NCBI GenBank assembly: GCA_036897095.1
Contig: JAYMSP010001929.1
Span: forward strand, 1-27,664
Direction of reading: 5' to 3'
From: Plantago elongata
Taxonomy: Eukaryota; Streptophyta; Magnoliopsida; Lamiales; Plantaginaceae
DNA: 27,664 bases
Shown: piece by piece, positions 1 to 10,369 of the stretch
Position numbering within the stretch: the first letter of the stretch is position 1
How the letters are laid out: every line of letters starts with the position of its first letter
Program-made: the position numbers and the translations under genes
The notes under the pieces: model-generated
What the model saw: only the letters and a program-made list of their open reading frames with translations
Database searches by the model: none
What the model was told of the DNA's origin: nothing

Positions 1-230
1 TTCACTAGTCTCTGGTACAGAGGATGAAGATGAACCAGAAGCCATATTCCCAAAGAGTTTATTCATTAATTTAACTAACTTAATTCTGTAAAAGTTGGAT
101 CAGACAACGTCTTACAGGCCAAACACTATAAGTGAGGCAAAAATTGCGTGTCGAGGTCCGAAACTAATACCAAATCTTGTAAAGTTAAGCTAATTAACAC
201 ACTCCCGAGGATCTGATGGCTTTGATACCA
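1..230 (-). mobile_element. Copia-type LTR retrotransposon, 5' leader and start of gag (partial)
   Basis: Read on the minus strand, 230-219 carries TGGTATCAAAGC, one base from the primer-binding site TGGTATCAGAGC that Copia elements use with initiator tRNA-Met. A leader of about 175 bases follows, and then an ATG at 43 opening a frame that starts MASGSSSSSVPETSE and runs off the window edge. A Ser-rich start after such a leader is usual for plant Copia gag. The 5' LTR should lie to the right of 230, but I could not find its TG/CA ends, so its extent is unknown. Identification rests on the primer site, leader and gag-like start together. Confidence 0.5.
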
Positions 231-2190
231 TTTAAATCAGAGTATGCAGAGTATGATAAGTATGATATATATATATTATTGTGACATTTGTTCTGTAAAT
301 TAGCGAACCTAAAGTGGATTGAAATTATTAGACCATTATGGTTTGAAAAATATTATCGTGAAGATTTTCAAAGTTTGAACTAAATGTTTTGAAAATGTGT
401 TGTTTAAGGATTTCACTTGTCACACATAGCATGACGCACACATTCGAGTGTGTGAGAGAGAGATTCAAGTGGAAGTCTAATGAGCTAAGCACTCACTTTT
501 CATATGTTTATTAAAGTCACACTATATAAAGATTTCTTGGAGTTAAGGCAGACATACACACGGTAGATTTAATTGAAGACCATTTAGTAGATATGGTCTA
601 CTTTGAGAATTGTCATGTCATAGATAGATTGTACTATGATGGTCATTGTTTTTAATACCGTGTGTAATAGTTGCAATTACCCTGCATAAGCATGTAGCTA
701 CATTGTCGTAATACATTTGAGTTACATTTATGAATTTTGAGATATATGCTTTGTCAATGACTTCTTGTTATTCACAAGAGGAGATGAGGCATCTATTAAT
801 TTAATGATGGAACATTGTTGGTCCAGATAATGATAAAGGAAAAGATTATAGGGGATGGTGAATAGTCTTTTCAAACTTTTATCGATAAACACGATTTCTC
901 AGATACTTATAGAAATATGATACTTATAATTAGAGAGCGGAAGTATTTATGTGATAGATAAATGAGTTTGTGCTTAGCAAGAGTAAATGTGTGTGTTGCT
1001 GAAATGTAAATACAGAAAGTAAATAACACAACAAGTATAGTGATATCTAGAGGTGGTGTAATCCTTCAACTAATACACTCGGCCTTCAGAGACCTAGAAT
1101 CCACTAGAACAGATAATTGAGTTCTCCTTATCATATTCTAAGATTCCTATAACAAATGGTTCTCAACCAAATGTTCCCCATGAGTTGTTCCCTAGCTCCT
1201 AAAGTCAAGTACTTCTTGTACTCAAGATAACCTTAGAGTTATTCCTTAATTTCCCAAATCAAGCACTTCTTGTACTCCACGCCTTGATGGTGTTGGTTAT
1301 ATGTTGATTGTCAGGTAAGCTTCTCTTTATAACTTTTCAGCTATGTCCAGAGAACTTGAAGGAATGACACTACTTGATATACGTGTTCTGTATATGGTAG
1401 GTTTTCCTTAATTGGCCCAAGATTGTGAGATTTGTTCAAAAGAATGAATCTCAGATAGTTTATTCAATAATTCAACTCTTTCATAAATTACACTACTTGT
1501 TGAAGGATCAGGACACTTAGAACTACTAGTGAATTATTGAGCTTGTTAGACGTAACAGATAGTGCTTGAGAGAATACTTGCTTGATTGTAGATATGATCG
1601 TAGTTTGTGTGTGTATTTCTCAGCTTCTAAATGGTGATGTTTATAGGTGATTGATAGTCGTTTGAATAGTATTCGTTAGACATATTTCAAATTCAATCCG
1701 TTCATATCTTCAAATTAGTACTCCCATGCGTATATCTCTTTTCAGAGAGTTCCACAAAAGGATAGTGATATTTATGTCCATCATTAAATGCAGTGTACTA
1801 TATTTCGTCATGTAGTCTCAACGGATGCATGTACCTTTCTGAAGCATCACATGTTCCATCTCTCAGAAATTGTTATCTCTGAAACTTGTTGTGACTTTGT
1901 TTTGTGAACAAAACACAAGTCTCTACATGACTTTCTGGAAGCAACAATCTGAGGAGACTTTTCCTCCTTTGTCTTCAGATACCTTTGTGCAAAAGTTCTT
2001 CTCCTTTGCATGGGTGCCTCCTTCTTGGTCTTCTTCGAGCTAAATAAAAATTACATTCAGAGACCTAACATCCTATTATAAGGTTTCTAAAAACTATCAT
2101 ACTTGGTACAAGTATATTTCTTCTTTACAATGATCAAGTGACCTAGAGTACTAAACACTTTTATGAAACTAGAATAAGTCATTGTGCTGA
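231..2190. other. AT-rich stretch without genes, probably decayed retrotransposon DNA
   Basis: No reading frame of note occurs on either strand. The part next to the primer-binding site (from 231) should include the Copia 5' LTR. The stretch 1000-1330 has the feel of plant LTR-retrotransposon noncoding sequence, but this is an impression only. A short (AT)n run lies near 265-285. I see no RNA gene or other structure. Confidence 0.3.
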
Positions 2191-2785
2191 ATGATCAAAA
2201 TACTAACATATATTCCTAACAAACATTTCAATGCTTTTTATGTTGGTACTGGATTAGTTTCAAATAAAAGCAGTGAAGTGTATTTTGGAGGGGTGCATGG
2301 TGATGGCCATGCTAGGATTTTGGCTAATATTGGGTTTTTTAGTGGCTCTCTTCCATTTAAATACTTGGGAGTCTCGCTTACTAGTAGGAAACTGTTTATT
2401 CATCAGTATAGGCCTCTTATTGTAAAGATAGTGACTTAGATACATCATTGGACTTCGAGGACGCTAAGTTACACAGGGAGGACCAATTGATTCCAAGTGG
2501 TACCAATTGATTCCAAGTGTTTTGTTTTAGTTACTAGCTATTGGCTTCAGGTTTTTCCAATTCCCAGGAGGTTATGAAACACATTGAGGCACTTTGTAGA
2601 AGTTTTTTGTGGTAACAAACATAAGAGATACATAGAAAATCACCGGTTGCTTGGACTAGAATATGTGATCCGAAGACAACATGTGGTTTAAATGTCACTT
2701 CCTTGATAGAATGAATTAAAGCCACTCTCACAAAGTTGTTATGGATCTGACTACAGCTGACAAATTATGTGTTTGGTGGTTTTAG
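2191..2785 (+). pseudogene. LINE (non-LTR) reverse transcriptase remnant
   Basis: The frame 2191-2439 includes GSLPFKYLGVSLTSRKL, matching the conserved G-x-LPF-x-YLGVPL block in the C-terminal part of plant LINE reverse transcriptases. Downstream, in shifted frames with stops, are YWLQVFPIP (about 2539), a degraded stretch resembling the usual HIEALCRSFLW block, and AWTRICDPKTTCGLNV (about 2653), all in the order seen in intact elements. Stops and frameshifts show it is dead. An 18-base direct repeat with a 20-base period (2482-2499 and 2502-2519) interrupts it. No 3' end or poly(A) is seen; a different repeat-like block starts at about 2783. Confidence 0.75.
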
Positions 2786-3740
2786 GGGTGTACATAATAA
2801 AAAATTATTCACTCTCCCCGTCAACTACCGCCATCGACGTTTAAAATTTTTGTCAAAAATTACCCGCGGATTACAAATTTGTAACCCACCATTAAACATG
2901 TGGGTGGTAGGTTGTCGGTTGCCCACCCGTCCGTTGTATATGTTACTAGTATGTATTTTATATTTTATTATATTAAATTAATAGTAATAGATCTACATTA
3001 CTCATTTACTTCTAATTTTAATTTTATGTATTTCTACTATTTGTATTAAAGCTTCACCATACATAGGATATAGGAAATTATGTATGGTTTGTTTTGTTGA
3101 GTGAAGAATTAGGATGATTGGATCATGAGGTTGAGATGTATCTTCTGATTATGTTTTGTTGGTGTACTTTCTGGTGTAAAATCTCTTTTTGTTTATCAAG
3201 TTATTTGTTCAATAAAAATGTTTACCTTTTCAAAAAAAACAAATTTAAGCTTCATATATGTTTTCTTTATGGTTGTGCGTTAGTTTCTCGAGGACTTAAA
3301 GATTATAAAATCTAATGTTTCTTTATTTAATACGTCATATATATATCATTATTTTGATGCGTTAATAAACCATCAATGTAACGACTCGGTCACTAATGGT
3401 CCGAGACTTTGACCGGTGAGGTTACGCATGACTGTCCTACCACTCGGTATGATATTGCCAGCTTTGAACTGAGCCCCGCGTGAATTTATTTTTGTGTTCC
3501 ACCAAAAGTATGGTCTACATATATACCATTCATCTTTTCCACTTACAAGCAATGTGGAATGTTAGGTATTACAGTCAAACCGTCCGCCAACCGCCTACTT
3601 CAAGTAGTCAACCGACCCGCGATAGTTGAAAGAAAATTTCACCCGTCGCGATTATGATTTGGTATACCCACTCAGTTAATTTTTTTTACAACAAACCACC
3701 ATTACCTGCCTGCGTAGACCCGTAGATGAATTCATACTTA
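2783..3740. mobile_element. hAT-like noncoding element, interrupted by a solo LTR
   Basis: The block opens with TAGGGGTGTACA, a terminus common in non-autonomous hAT elements. It contains CCCGCC/GGGTGG-rich subterminal tracts at both ends (about 2815-2935 and 3578-3650) around an AT-rich core, as such elements often do. It holds no coding sequence. I could not align a clean matching terminal inverted repeat at the right end or find an 8-bp target duplication, so the class is an inference and the right boundary is approximate. Confidence 0.35.
3377..3573 (+). mobile_element. Putative solo LTR (197 bp)
   Basis: The unit starts TGTAACGACTCGG and ends GGTATTACA, giving the TG...CA ends of an LTR. 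Inside it has CCACTCGGTATGATATTG, a CACCAAAAG tract, a TATA-like CATATATACC and a CAATGTGG box, an order I recall from a dispersed LTR-like repeat of many eudicots. Flanking bases are ATCAA on the left and GTCAA on the right, four of five matching, which fits a decayed 5-bp target duplication. No internal domain lies beside it. Family assignment is from memory. Confidence 0.5.
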
Positions 3741-4259
3741 ATATCTTAAACGACATGATGTGATGAACTGGGGAGGGGGGGGGGGGGGGTTAAGATAGAT
3801 GTTCATGGATAGTGAAGAGTATCTTGAATTGCATACTGTTGGTGGAGCAGTCCTCATATTAAGTGCGGATAAGAAGCTTGCAATGAAAAGAAAAGAGACC
3901 ACGGGAAGAAGTGCGAAAAATCCCCAAGATATGAGTGAGAGAGAGAGAGGGGTAATGGGTGTCGAATCTGGCGAAGGACCTGGAGATGATGGGTGGCGGA
4001 TTTGGAATGGAGCCATCGTAGTGGGTGGAGGGCGGATGAAGGCAGTGAGTTGAGAGGTGGGGATGGGTGGGGTTGGTCGTGGTGGTCAGTCAGTGGTGAA
4101 TGGTGGAAGGGAGGGAGGATGGTGGTACAGAGCTGAAAGTAGTGTTGCAGGCTGGAGAGTGCATTTGGTTGGCCCATAGTTTTTTGACTTTTGGATCGGT
4201 CCAGATTAAAAATTAAAACTTTCAAATTTAAAGAAAAAAAATTGAACTGAATAGGTTTA
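3741..4259. other. Purine-rich stretch with a long G run, no supported gene
   Basis: A nearly pure G tract with one A lies at about 3770-3789, and a GA repeat at about 3933-3950. Open frames on both strands (3799-4053 +, 3738-4016 - and 3854-4225 -) overlap one another, are of low complexity and show no recognisable domain, so I call none of them. The plus-strand G tract could form a G-quadruplex. Confidence 0.4.
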
Positions 4260-4756
4260 AATAAGCCCGAAAACTTATTTTCCTGAATTTTTCGGTCCGG
4301 CCGTCTGGGGCATCTTATGCTCTGCCCTAGGAAACAGTATTAGGCTATATAGCCCAAAATACCTATTAGTAGGGGAAAGCTATTTTTGAAAACCGGATCG
4401 GGCCGTCCGGCTCGATCGGTTGAGTCAGGAAACCGGTGCCTACCGGTTGGTTGTATGACAGAAAATTGCTAAAGAGCCGTTTTCCAGAAAACTGCTCGAG
4501 CCGGCGGAAAGCCGGACCGAACCGGTGAACCGGAAACCAGCAAACTGCCGGCTCGAGGGGTTCAGAAAAAAATTGAAGCCCTTTTTTGCAATTAAACATC
4601 CTGAAATCAGAAATCCAGCCCTAATTCGATTTCTTCTCGTTGTTGTCTTCGTTTTCTTCTTTCCAGCCTCCAGACCTTTCGATTTGAGGTTTTTTGTAGA
4701 GATCGAAAGGGGTGGAGTGGCGTCGCTTGCTGGCGAAAGGCGGTGGTGATTTAAAG

Positions 4757-4951
4757 ATGACTCCAGAGAACTCCATGTCCATGGAGATGAAGGGGAAGTC
4801 GTCGATGATGTGTGAGATGAGACCGACAGTATTAAGCGGAAGAAGATCGAAGAAGAAAGGGGAAGAAGTCGAGTGTATGAGGCGGCAGCGGGAGGCAAAT
4901 AGAAGAAAGAAGAAGAGACGCAAAAAGAAGAAGAGACTGGAAGCTATCTAG
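4757..4951 (+). CDS. Small Lys/Arg-rich open frame, unrecognised, doubtful
   Basis: A frame of 64 codons from the ATG at 4757 begins MTPENSMSMEMKGKSSM and ends in a very basic tail of repeated KKK and RRK runs. The tail could be a nuclear or nucleolar targeting signal, but it is encoded by a simple purine-rich tract (about 4840-4940), so it may be chance. An upstream in-frame ATG at 4712 would add 15 residues. No intron, TATA box or homology is apparent. It lies inside a repeat-like block, so it may be a captured gene fragment or no gene at all. Confidence 0.12.
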   Translation: MTPENSMSMEMKGKSSMMCEMRPTVLSGRRSKKKGEEVECMRRQREANRRKKKRRKKKKRLEAI

Positions 4952-5248
4952 TCAGGGCTTATATCTATGTTTGTAACTTTTTGTATTTACCAGTAACTTG
5001 GGCCATGAAATAAGCATTTACCAGACTTGGGCCAGAAAAATTAATGCATAAATAAGCCTTAATTCTTTTTTAGTTAAAATATTCTACCTATAAAAAAATA
5101 ACTTGGACTAGTATTTCTATTCCAATAGGTATTTCTAAATTAATTAATCTAGTATATATGACGATGTGAAATTTCAACTCTTAAAATATTGTCATTTATA
5201 GAAATTTTTGTAATATTTATCTATAATTATGAAAATTTTGTATATATA

Positions 5249-5256
5249 TGACGTCA
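5249..5256. promoter_or_regulatory. Palindromic TGACGTCA (C-box/CRE-type bZIP site)
   Basis: The perfect palindrome TGACGTCA lies about 240 bases upstream of the p24 TATA box, just left of a CCGG-rich, transposon-like tract. ACGT-core palindromes are bound by plant bZIP factors, including those of the ER stress response. Since p24 works in the early secretory pathway, a role is plausible but unproven. One 8-mer can also arise by chance. Confidence 0.3.
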
Positions 5257-5490
5257 TACCGGTTTAAACGGCTTTAAAACATCCCAATCGATCCGACCCG
5301 GTTGAATCCTTTTTAAGGGGTGAGTGGCTCAATTGTCAAATCCGGCTTTTAAAACGTACGTTCGGGGAAAGGAAGCTAAAATGTTCATTTGGAATGCTGA
5401 AACGGACTCGATAAGCTATAACCCAGTTTAGTGAGTAGGCTAGCGGCCCAACTTTTCCCGACCCTTGACACGGTGGAGTTAGCGAAGTGC

Positions 5491-5499
5491 TATATAAAA
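5491..5499 (+). promoter_or_regulatory. TATA box of the p24 gene
   Basis: TATATAAAA lies 184 bases before the p24 start codon. Transcription would begin near 5520-5530, giving a 5' leader of about 155 bases that contains an A-rich, purine tract (about 5545-5615). Confidence 0.6.
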
Positions 5500-5682
5500 C
5501 AAGTCGATCAGAAAGGAAACGTGATACCTCTCTGCCCAGAATAAAACAAACAAAAAATCGGAAAAACAAGAAAAAAAAAGGAAAAAAGAAAAACAAAAAG
5601 GAAAAAAAAAAGAATAGCAGCCAAACTTCTGGTAAATCCAGAAAAGCTCCATATTCCTTCCGATCGGAAAAATTGCAGAGAG

Positions 5683-8600
5683 ATGAGGACGAATGTGTGC
5701 CTGGTGGTGGCTCTACTATGCGTATTGCAGCTTAGCGAAGCCGTGTGGCTGAGTTTGCCGTCGACCGGTACCAAATGCGTCTCCGAGGAAATCCAAAACA
5801 ACGTCGTCGTTTTGACCGACTACGTCGTCATTTCCGATGATCATGTGCATCCTACGCCTACTATTTCGGCCAAGGTTACCTTTGCTTGTCGTTCTTCCCG
5901 TTAATTTCTATGTTTATTTGAAGCATGATGTGATTGTTGATGTGTGTAACTTGATTATGATGTATGATGCATGTAATATCGATGGATGCAGATTAGGAAG
6001 TTGTATTAGTTTGAACTAAGTTAGTAATGATTGAATTTGTGTTGTATCTAGGAGCTAGGTCTATGTGCATTTTTGGGAGGATATGAATGTAGCTAATTAG
6101 GAATTAAGTATCTGAGGGATTGAGTTTGTATAGGTAGAAATGACCTTCCGTCATTAGAAGGGATAAGGATCTGTTATTGCCTTATTAGTTGCGAGTTGAT
6201 TCCGTGGATTGTCTAATGTTTCCTGTTTTTATGTATTGTGATGATATGTTATGTTAACATTTAAGAAAATGGGTTATTGCAAATTTACAATAGGAACTGC
6301 ACGTATATGCATGGAATCACGTTGTGTTCTACTTGTTTTGTCTCAAAGCCCAAAGCTATAAGGACGTTTTCATGTTCATCCATCCCAAATTGTACATAGC
6401 TTCCAATTGAGTATGTATGTGTTGCATTTTTACCTGCTTTTAAAAGTATGCAATACATTGATCTTACAGGATGATTATGTCAAGTAATTCTAATTAATAG
6501 GGGAATACTAGTCTATTTATTGGATCTTGACCAAAACTCTGAACATCTGTGCATAGACGAACTCGCTACACTCGTGGGTTGGACCAATTACGGAACTAAT
6601 TTGACATATTTTGCATAATCAATCATTTGTAATTAATGATTTCATGATATATTAGGATCTGAAACTTATTTTTCTTCCAGTTCATACTTGTCTATTAATG
6701 ACTTCCTCTGTGACAAATGTTAATAGGTTTAGTCAACATTAGCTAAGTTGACTATCATGTCCTTAGTGAAATTTAGAATTGATGGACGACTTAAGTTTTA
6801 CCTAATTATTAGTATGGAAGAAATAATTGAACATTGATACATGTATTTCACTATTATATCCAACTTTAAATAGTGACAAAGTGTCCAAATTAACTAAATA
6901 AAAAAAATGGAAGCAATCCTATAATTTTGGTCAAAAAGAAAGGAATATATCCCTATAGAATTTGGACGAAGTAATACTTAATGCTTTGATGTGTTGACCT
7001 CTTACTGTATCAGCATTGATCAAAACTGAACTTTGTAAAGGTGTTGAGATCATGTCATGGTTCAGAAAATGTTTTTCAGGATCATATTACAAATGAAACC
7101 CTTCTACAATTACATGATAGTTATGCGTGCTTTGATTTTGTGACATGGTTACGTAAATCTGATGGGGCTCAACCGCTCAAGTACCAGAGGGAGTGGAAAG
7201 CATGAATCCTTTAAAAAGAAATTTATAATTGCTAGAATTTTAGAATATCCCAAGGCTACTAAGGCATCTGACGGTATAATGTATTTTCAGATCCTTACTC
7301 GTAGCCCTCACATCCATTTAGTTTTACGCAAATGTAGTCCCGTCGTTCTGGTTTTTCAAAGGATGAAGTAAGAGTTAATTGAAATTCTGACTCAAAGTAT
7401 GTGGTCTATTTTAAGGGTATTAGTAATTTCTGATTTAGTTTAATTTTTTAAATCTTTTTTATCTTTTGGCTATAGAAAGATTCTGAAATAAGTGTGGACT
7501 ACAGTGTTTTTTTCTCATTATTTAGGCCATTAGAAATTTCTGATTTATTTTAACTTTTTTCTTCTTTTCTTAACAAAAATTCTGAAAAGAGGCGGGAGTA
7601 TATATAAATATACATGACCATGAGTCTATGTGTAATTAAACGTATACTCAGGGGATGTTTGTGTAAATCCCTTAATTTGACAACCACCAAAACAGATTTT
7701 ACTATGGTTCTTCAACTATGACTTTTGATCCTGGCTGAAAATATGGAAATTAATGTAGCCAGTCAATTATCGTATGCTGTCACATGACCAGGAGCAGCAG
7801 AGAGAACCTGTACCGATTTTCTAGGGAGAAATAAATTAGAACGAAAAGTTCCACTAGAGAAAGAGTGATGCACTTCCGTGTTTTTGCCGAGGCACTACAG
7901 CTGGAAAGAAATTCTGCTGTGAAATTGTGTTAACATTTGATCCATGTTTGTACCTTTGGGGCTTGTGAGACCATTCCTTTTTTTCCTATCAATTTGTAGT
8001 ATCCTCATTCATTTGCCTTAATCCGACACCAGTAAAAGTGGGTGCTCACTGAATGGTGATCGGCCATGGAGCAATATATTTTATATAGTAAGGATGGTTC
8101 TTTGGACCCTTGTAGTGTATTTGTATGGCATTCTCCAAGCTCCGTTCAAGCTGACCTGCAGTTTGAAATCTCATATTGTGCTCCCGTTTTGCATATTTTT
8201 CCATATCTATTGGTTTCTTTGCTGGTTAAAATCAAGTAATACAGACTCCAAAAAAGTTAAACATAATTTTTCGCTTTCAAATAGCTGCTTTGTAGGATGG
8301 ATGCCATGTTGTTATTCATACCATGTCCAATGGATAGCATGTAGGCTGCAACTATATAATTATGTAAACATGACCTGATCACCATTTCATCTTCCTCTGA
8401 TTAAAATATGACTGACCAGAAACATATGGCACGCTAAAAAACAAAAAAAAGAATTCCCCTTTATGCTGCATACAGGTCCACATTCACATTAGTGATATAG
8501 AAGTTTCCTTACAAAAAAACACCTCCCAGCTTAAGATCTTCAATGTGTTTCTGTGGGATGTGACATGATATGCTATTTTCTGGCAGTATCTTCCTGTATG

Positions 8601-9548
8601 GGCTGATGAGATGCTAGAAAATCTAGGAGAAAAGCTGAGTCACTTGGAATCTGTGAAAGCAACACGAACCTTCAAGTCAAATGCATATTAGGGCTTCTTG
8701 ATACCTTGCCCTTGCTAATATGATTCTACGCTTCTGTTCAGGTCACATCACCATATGGAAATACACTTTATCACCAGGAAAATGTTACTCATGGTCAATT
8801 TGCATTTACAACTAACGAGGCAGGGAACTATCTGGCTTGCTTCTGGGTTGATGGTCACAATTCAGTAGGTGGGGATGTAAGTGTTAACCTTGACTGGAAG
8901 ATGGGCATTGCAGCAAAAGACTGGGAATCTGTTGCAAGGAAAGAAAAAATTGAGGTATTATTGTTAAGCCGATGCCAACAACTACTCATTCATAAAAAAA
9001 GAATTGCTATGTTGTTTTCAGTTGGATGCACATTAGATGATACTACGTATTAAGGTGCCATCATGTCCTTTTCATTGAGTGTTGCTTGCTCGACGAGTCT
9101 TACAAAAACAGTGTTACACAAATAAGCATCTGAGGTCAAGCTCATAGATGATTAGAGAGCTGCAACAATTTAGATAGTCAAATTGAAGCTTATGACTTGT
9201 ACTGGTGATCTATGTGATTTGATTTTGTTTGTCTCTGCAAGGGTGTTGAGCTGGAGCTCAGAAAGCTTGAAGGAGCAGTGGAGGCCATCCATGAAAATCT
9301 ATTATACCTTAAGACCAGGTTTTTGCCCCTTGCTTGTAATCCTAATTATGCTACTCATTCTAATTTTCCAGTGCTTGACTTCGTTATTGGTTCTACCTTG
9401 CAGGGAAGCAGAGATGCGTATTGTGAGTGAATCAACGAATTCTCGTGTGGCTTGGTTCAGTATTATGTCATTGTTACTCTGTATTCTTGTCTCTGGTGCC
9501 CAGATCTGGTTCTTAACACGATATTTCCAAAAGAAAAAGCTTATCTAG
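5683..9548 (+). CDS. p24 family transmembrane cargo receptor, delta subfamily
   Basis: Exons are 5683-5874, 8742-8954, 9242-9318 and 9404-9548 (introns 2867, 287 and 85 bp, all GT-AG). They encode 208 residues, the usual p24 size. Residues 1-20 form a signal peptide. A GOLD domain follows with the conserved Cys pair C32 ([13 protein letters not shown]) and C97 ([10 protein letters not shown]), and an NVT glycosylation site at N78. A coiled coil spans about 124-175 ([20 protein letters not shown]). One membrane helix covers about 177-199, and the tail is RYFQKKKLI. The dilysine KKLI binds COPI and the YF pair fits COPII binding, both typical of p24-delta. These proteins cycle between ER and Golgi and select or retrieve cargo. 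Spacing and sequence recall the Arabidopsis p24-delta-5 group. The exact paralogue is not settled. The gene looks intact. Confidence 0.93.
6696..6978. mobile_element. Decayed Stowaway/Mariner-type MITE in p24 intron 1
   Basis: The left end reads ACTTCCTCTGTGACAAAT and the right end, reversed, ACTTCGTCCAAAT. Both are close to the TIR of plant Mariner-type MITEs (CTCCCTCCGTCCCAAA). TA dinucleotides occur near both ends. The interior is AT-rich and noncoding, and the length of about 280 bp is usual for the class. The repeats are diverged, so boundaries are good to a few bases only. Confidence 0.35.
7380..7600 (+). repeat. Diverged tandem repeat, period about 100 bp
   Basis: Two adjacent units, about 7380-7478 and 7479-7577, share a start like ATTCTGA, a middle with TTTCTGATTTA and T-rich tracts, and a partial third start, ATTCTGAAAAG, at about 7579. 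The copies differ by many substitutions and small indels. The repeat lies inside p24 intron 1, with no sign of function. Confidence 0.4.
8587..8690 (+). other. Exon-like open segment inside p24 intron 1
   Basis: A polypyrimidine-like stretch and the acceptor TTCTGGCAG lead into an open frame that reads [20 protein letters not shown], then about 14 more codons to a TAG. It may be a cryptic or poison exon of p24, or an inserted gene fragment. I do not recognise the peptide. It is absent from the family consensus, so I left it out of the gene model. Confidence 0.2.
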
Positions 9549-10276
9549 ACTCGACAAACAGGCTAGTTTAGAATTGTTGATTTGATGTATTCTGTGTAAT
9601 CTTTGTGTTTGTGTTGTATTTCCAGTAGAATCTTATTATGTAGTAGGAAATTTTGATATGCAATGTACTGGCAACACCCACTCTTATACTGTGTTTTAAC
9701 TTTCAACAATTTGGACAAATCTTAATTGATTATTGTGTTCAAAATGGCTCGGGTCTTATCATTTCAGATTTGTACTTTTAAGTTACCAACTCATGCATCC
9801 TTGTATCAAAAATCAGATAACGTATCATTATCCGATTGTGGCTCGGGTCTTATCCGATTGTTTCACGTAGAAGCCAAGTTCAATTGTAGTTGAGAATTGG
9901 GCATTTTTGTTTGGTTGGCCCATTACAATTGATTATTTACTTACCCCAACTCAATTGTGTTTAGAATTTTAAATGCTTGTTTGAGGATAATTTGTATGTG
10001 ATTTTGGATACACTCCGGGCAATGATTTTGTGAATTTCAAAACGCATTCGAAAATGATTATGAATGTTTGCAGAGAATTTGAGTGAATACTTGTTTGCAG
10101 AATTTATCAAGAAAAGTAAATTGTAAGGTTGCAAAAGGTGTTTGCAAGAACTTGTGAAAAAATACCTGTCTTTACCTGTCCTTAAGCAACCGAGAATCAG
10201 TTTGTAAACAAGCAGGAAGAGATGTTCATAAATCATAGCTGTTACCACACGAAATCGCAAATGTTTGGAATAGAAA
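9549..10276. other. Intergenic space between converging p24 and F-box genes
   Basis: This stretch holds the p24 3' UTR and then AT-rich DNA. A 16-base direct repeat, TGGCTCGGGTCTTATC, occurs at 9745-9760 and 9839-9854, and the second copy adjoins a duplicated TTATCCGATTG. No frame on either strand shows a domain. No clear p24 polyadenylation signal was found. Confidence 0.4.
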
Positions 10277-10282
10277 TTTATT
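10277..10282 (-). terminator. Poly(A) signal of the F-box gene
   Basis: AATAAA on the minus strand, about 88 bases beyond the F-box stop codon. Plant signals are loose, so this is a good candidate and not a certainty. Confidence 0.4.
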
Positions 10283-10369
10283 CAAAAGCTGTCTATAACA
10301 ATGAGAAAATTCCAGTCAATGAATTATTGAAACCGACTCAAGAATGCAAAAGGAAAATCAAAACAGTCA

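Larger units (their letters stand above)
4260..5310. mobile_element. CCGG-rich repeat block, hAT/MULE-like, with gene-like interior
   Basis: Two clusters of ACCGG/CCGGTT motifs (4381-4560 and 5257-5307) surround a different interior. The left cluster contains an exact 11-base inverted repeat, CTCGAGCCGGC at 4495-4505 and its complement at 4547-4557. Such CCGGTT-rich subterminal tracts are frequent in plant DNA transposons. The interior, about 4600-4950, begins like a plant 5' UTR and holds one small basic frame. I could not define terminal repeats or a target duplication, so the element call is tentative. Confidence 0.3.

Noticed and set aside
3738..4225. Overlapping Pro/Ser-rich minus-strand frames
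   Set aside because: Low-complexity translation of purine-rich plus-strand DNA, with two frames overlapping and no family match.
5487..5801. Frames on both strands over the p24 leader
   Set aside because: Lys-rich or Phe-rich readings of the A-rich 5' UTR, overlapping p24 exon 1 in other frames.
8094..8378. 94-codon hydrophobic frame in p24 intron 1
   Set aside because: T-rich intronic DNA gives hydrophobic readings by chance; no splice context or recognised domain.
9183..9548. 121-codon plus-strand open frame covering p24 exon 4
   Set aside because: It runs through the intron 3 sequence, and over exon 3 it is in a different frame from p24. Only its last part, 9404-9548, is real p24 coding sequence.
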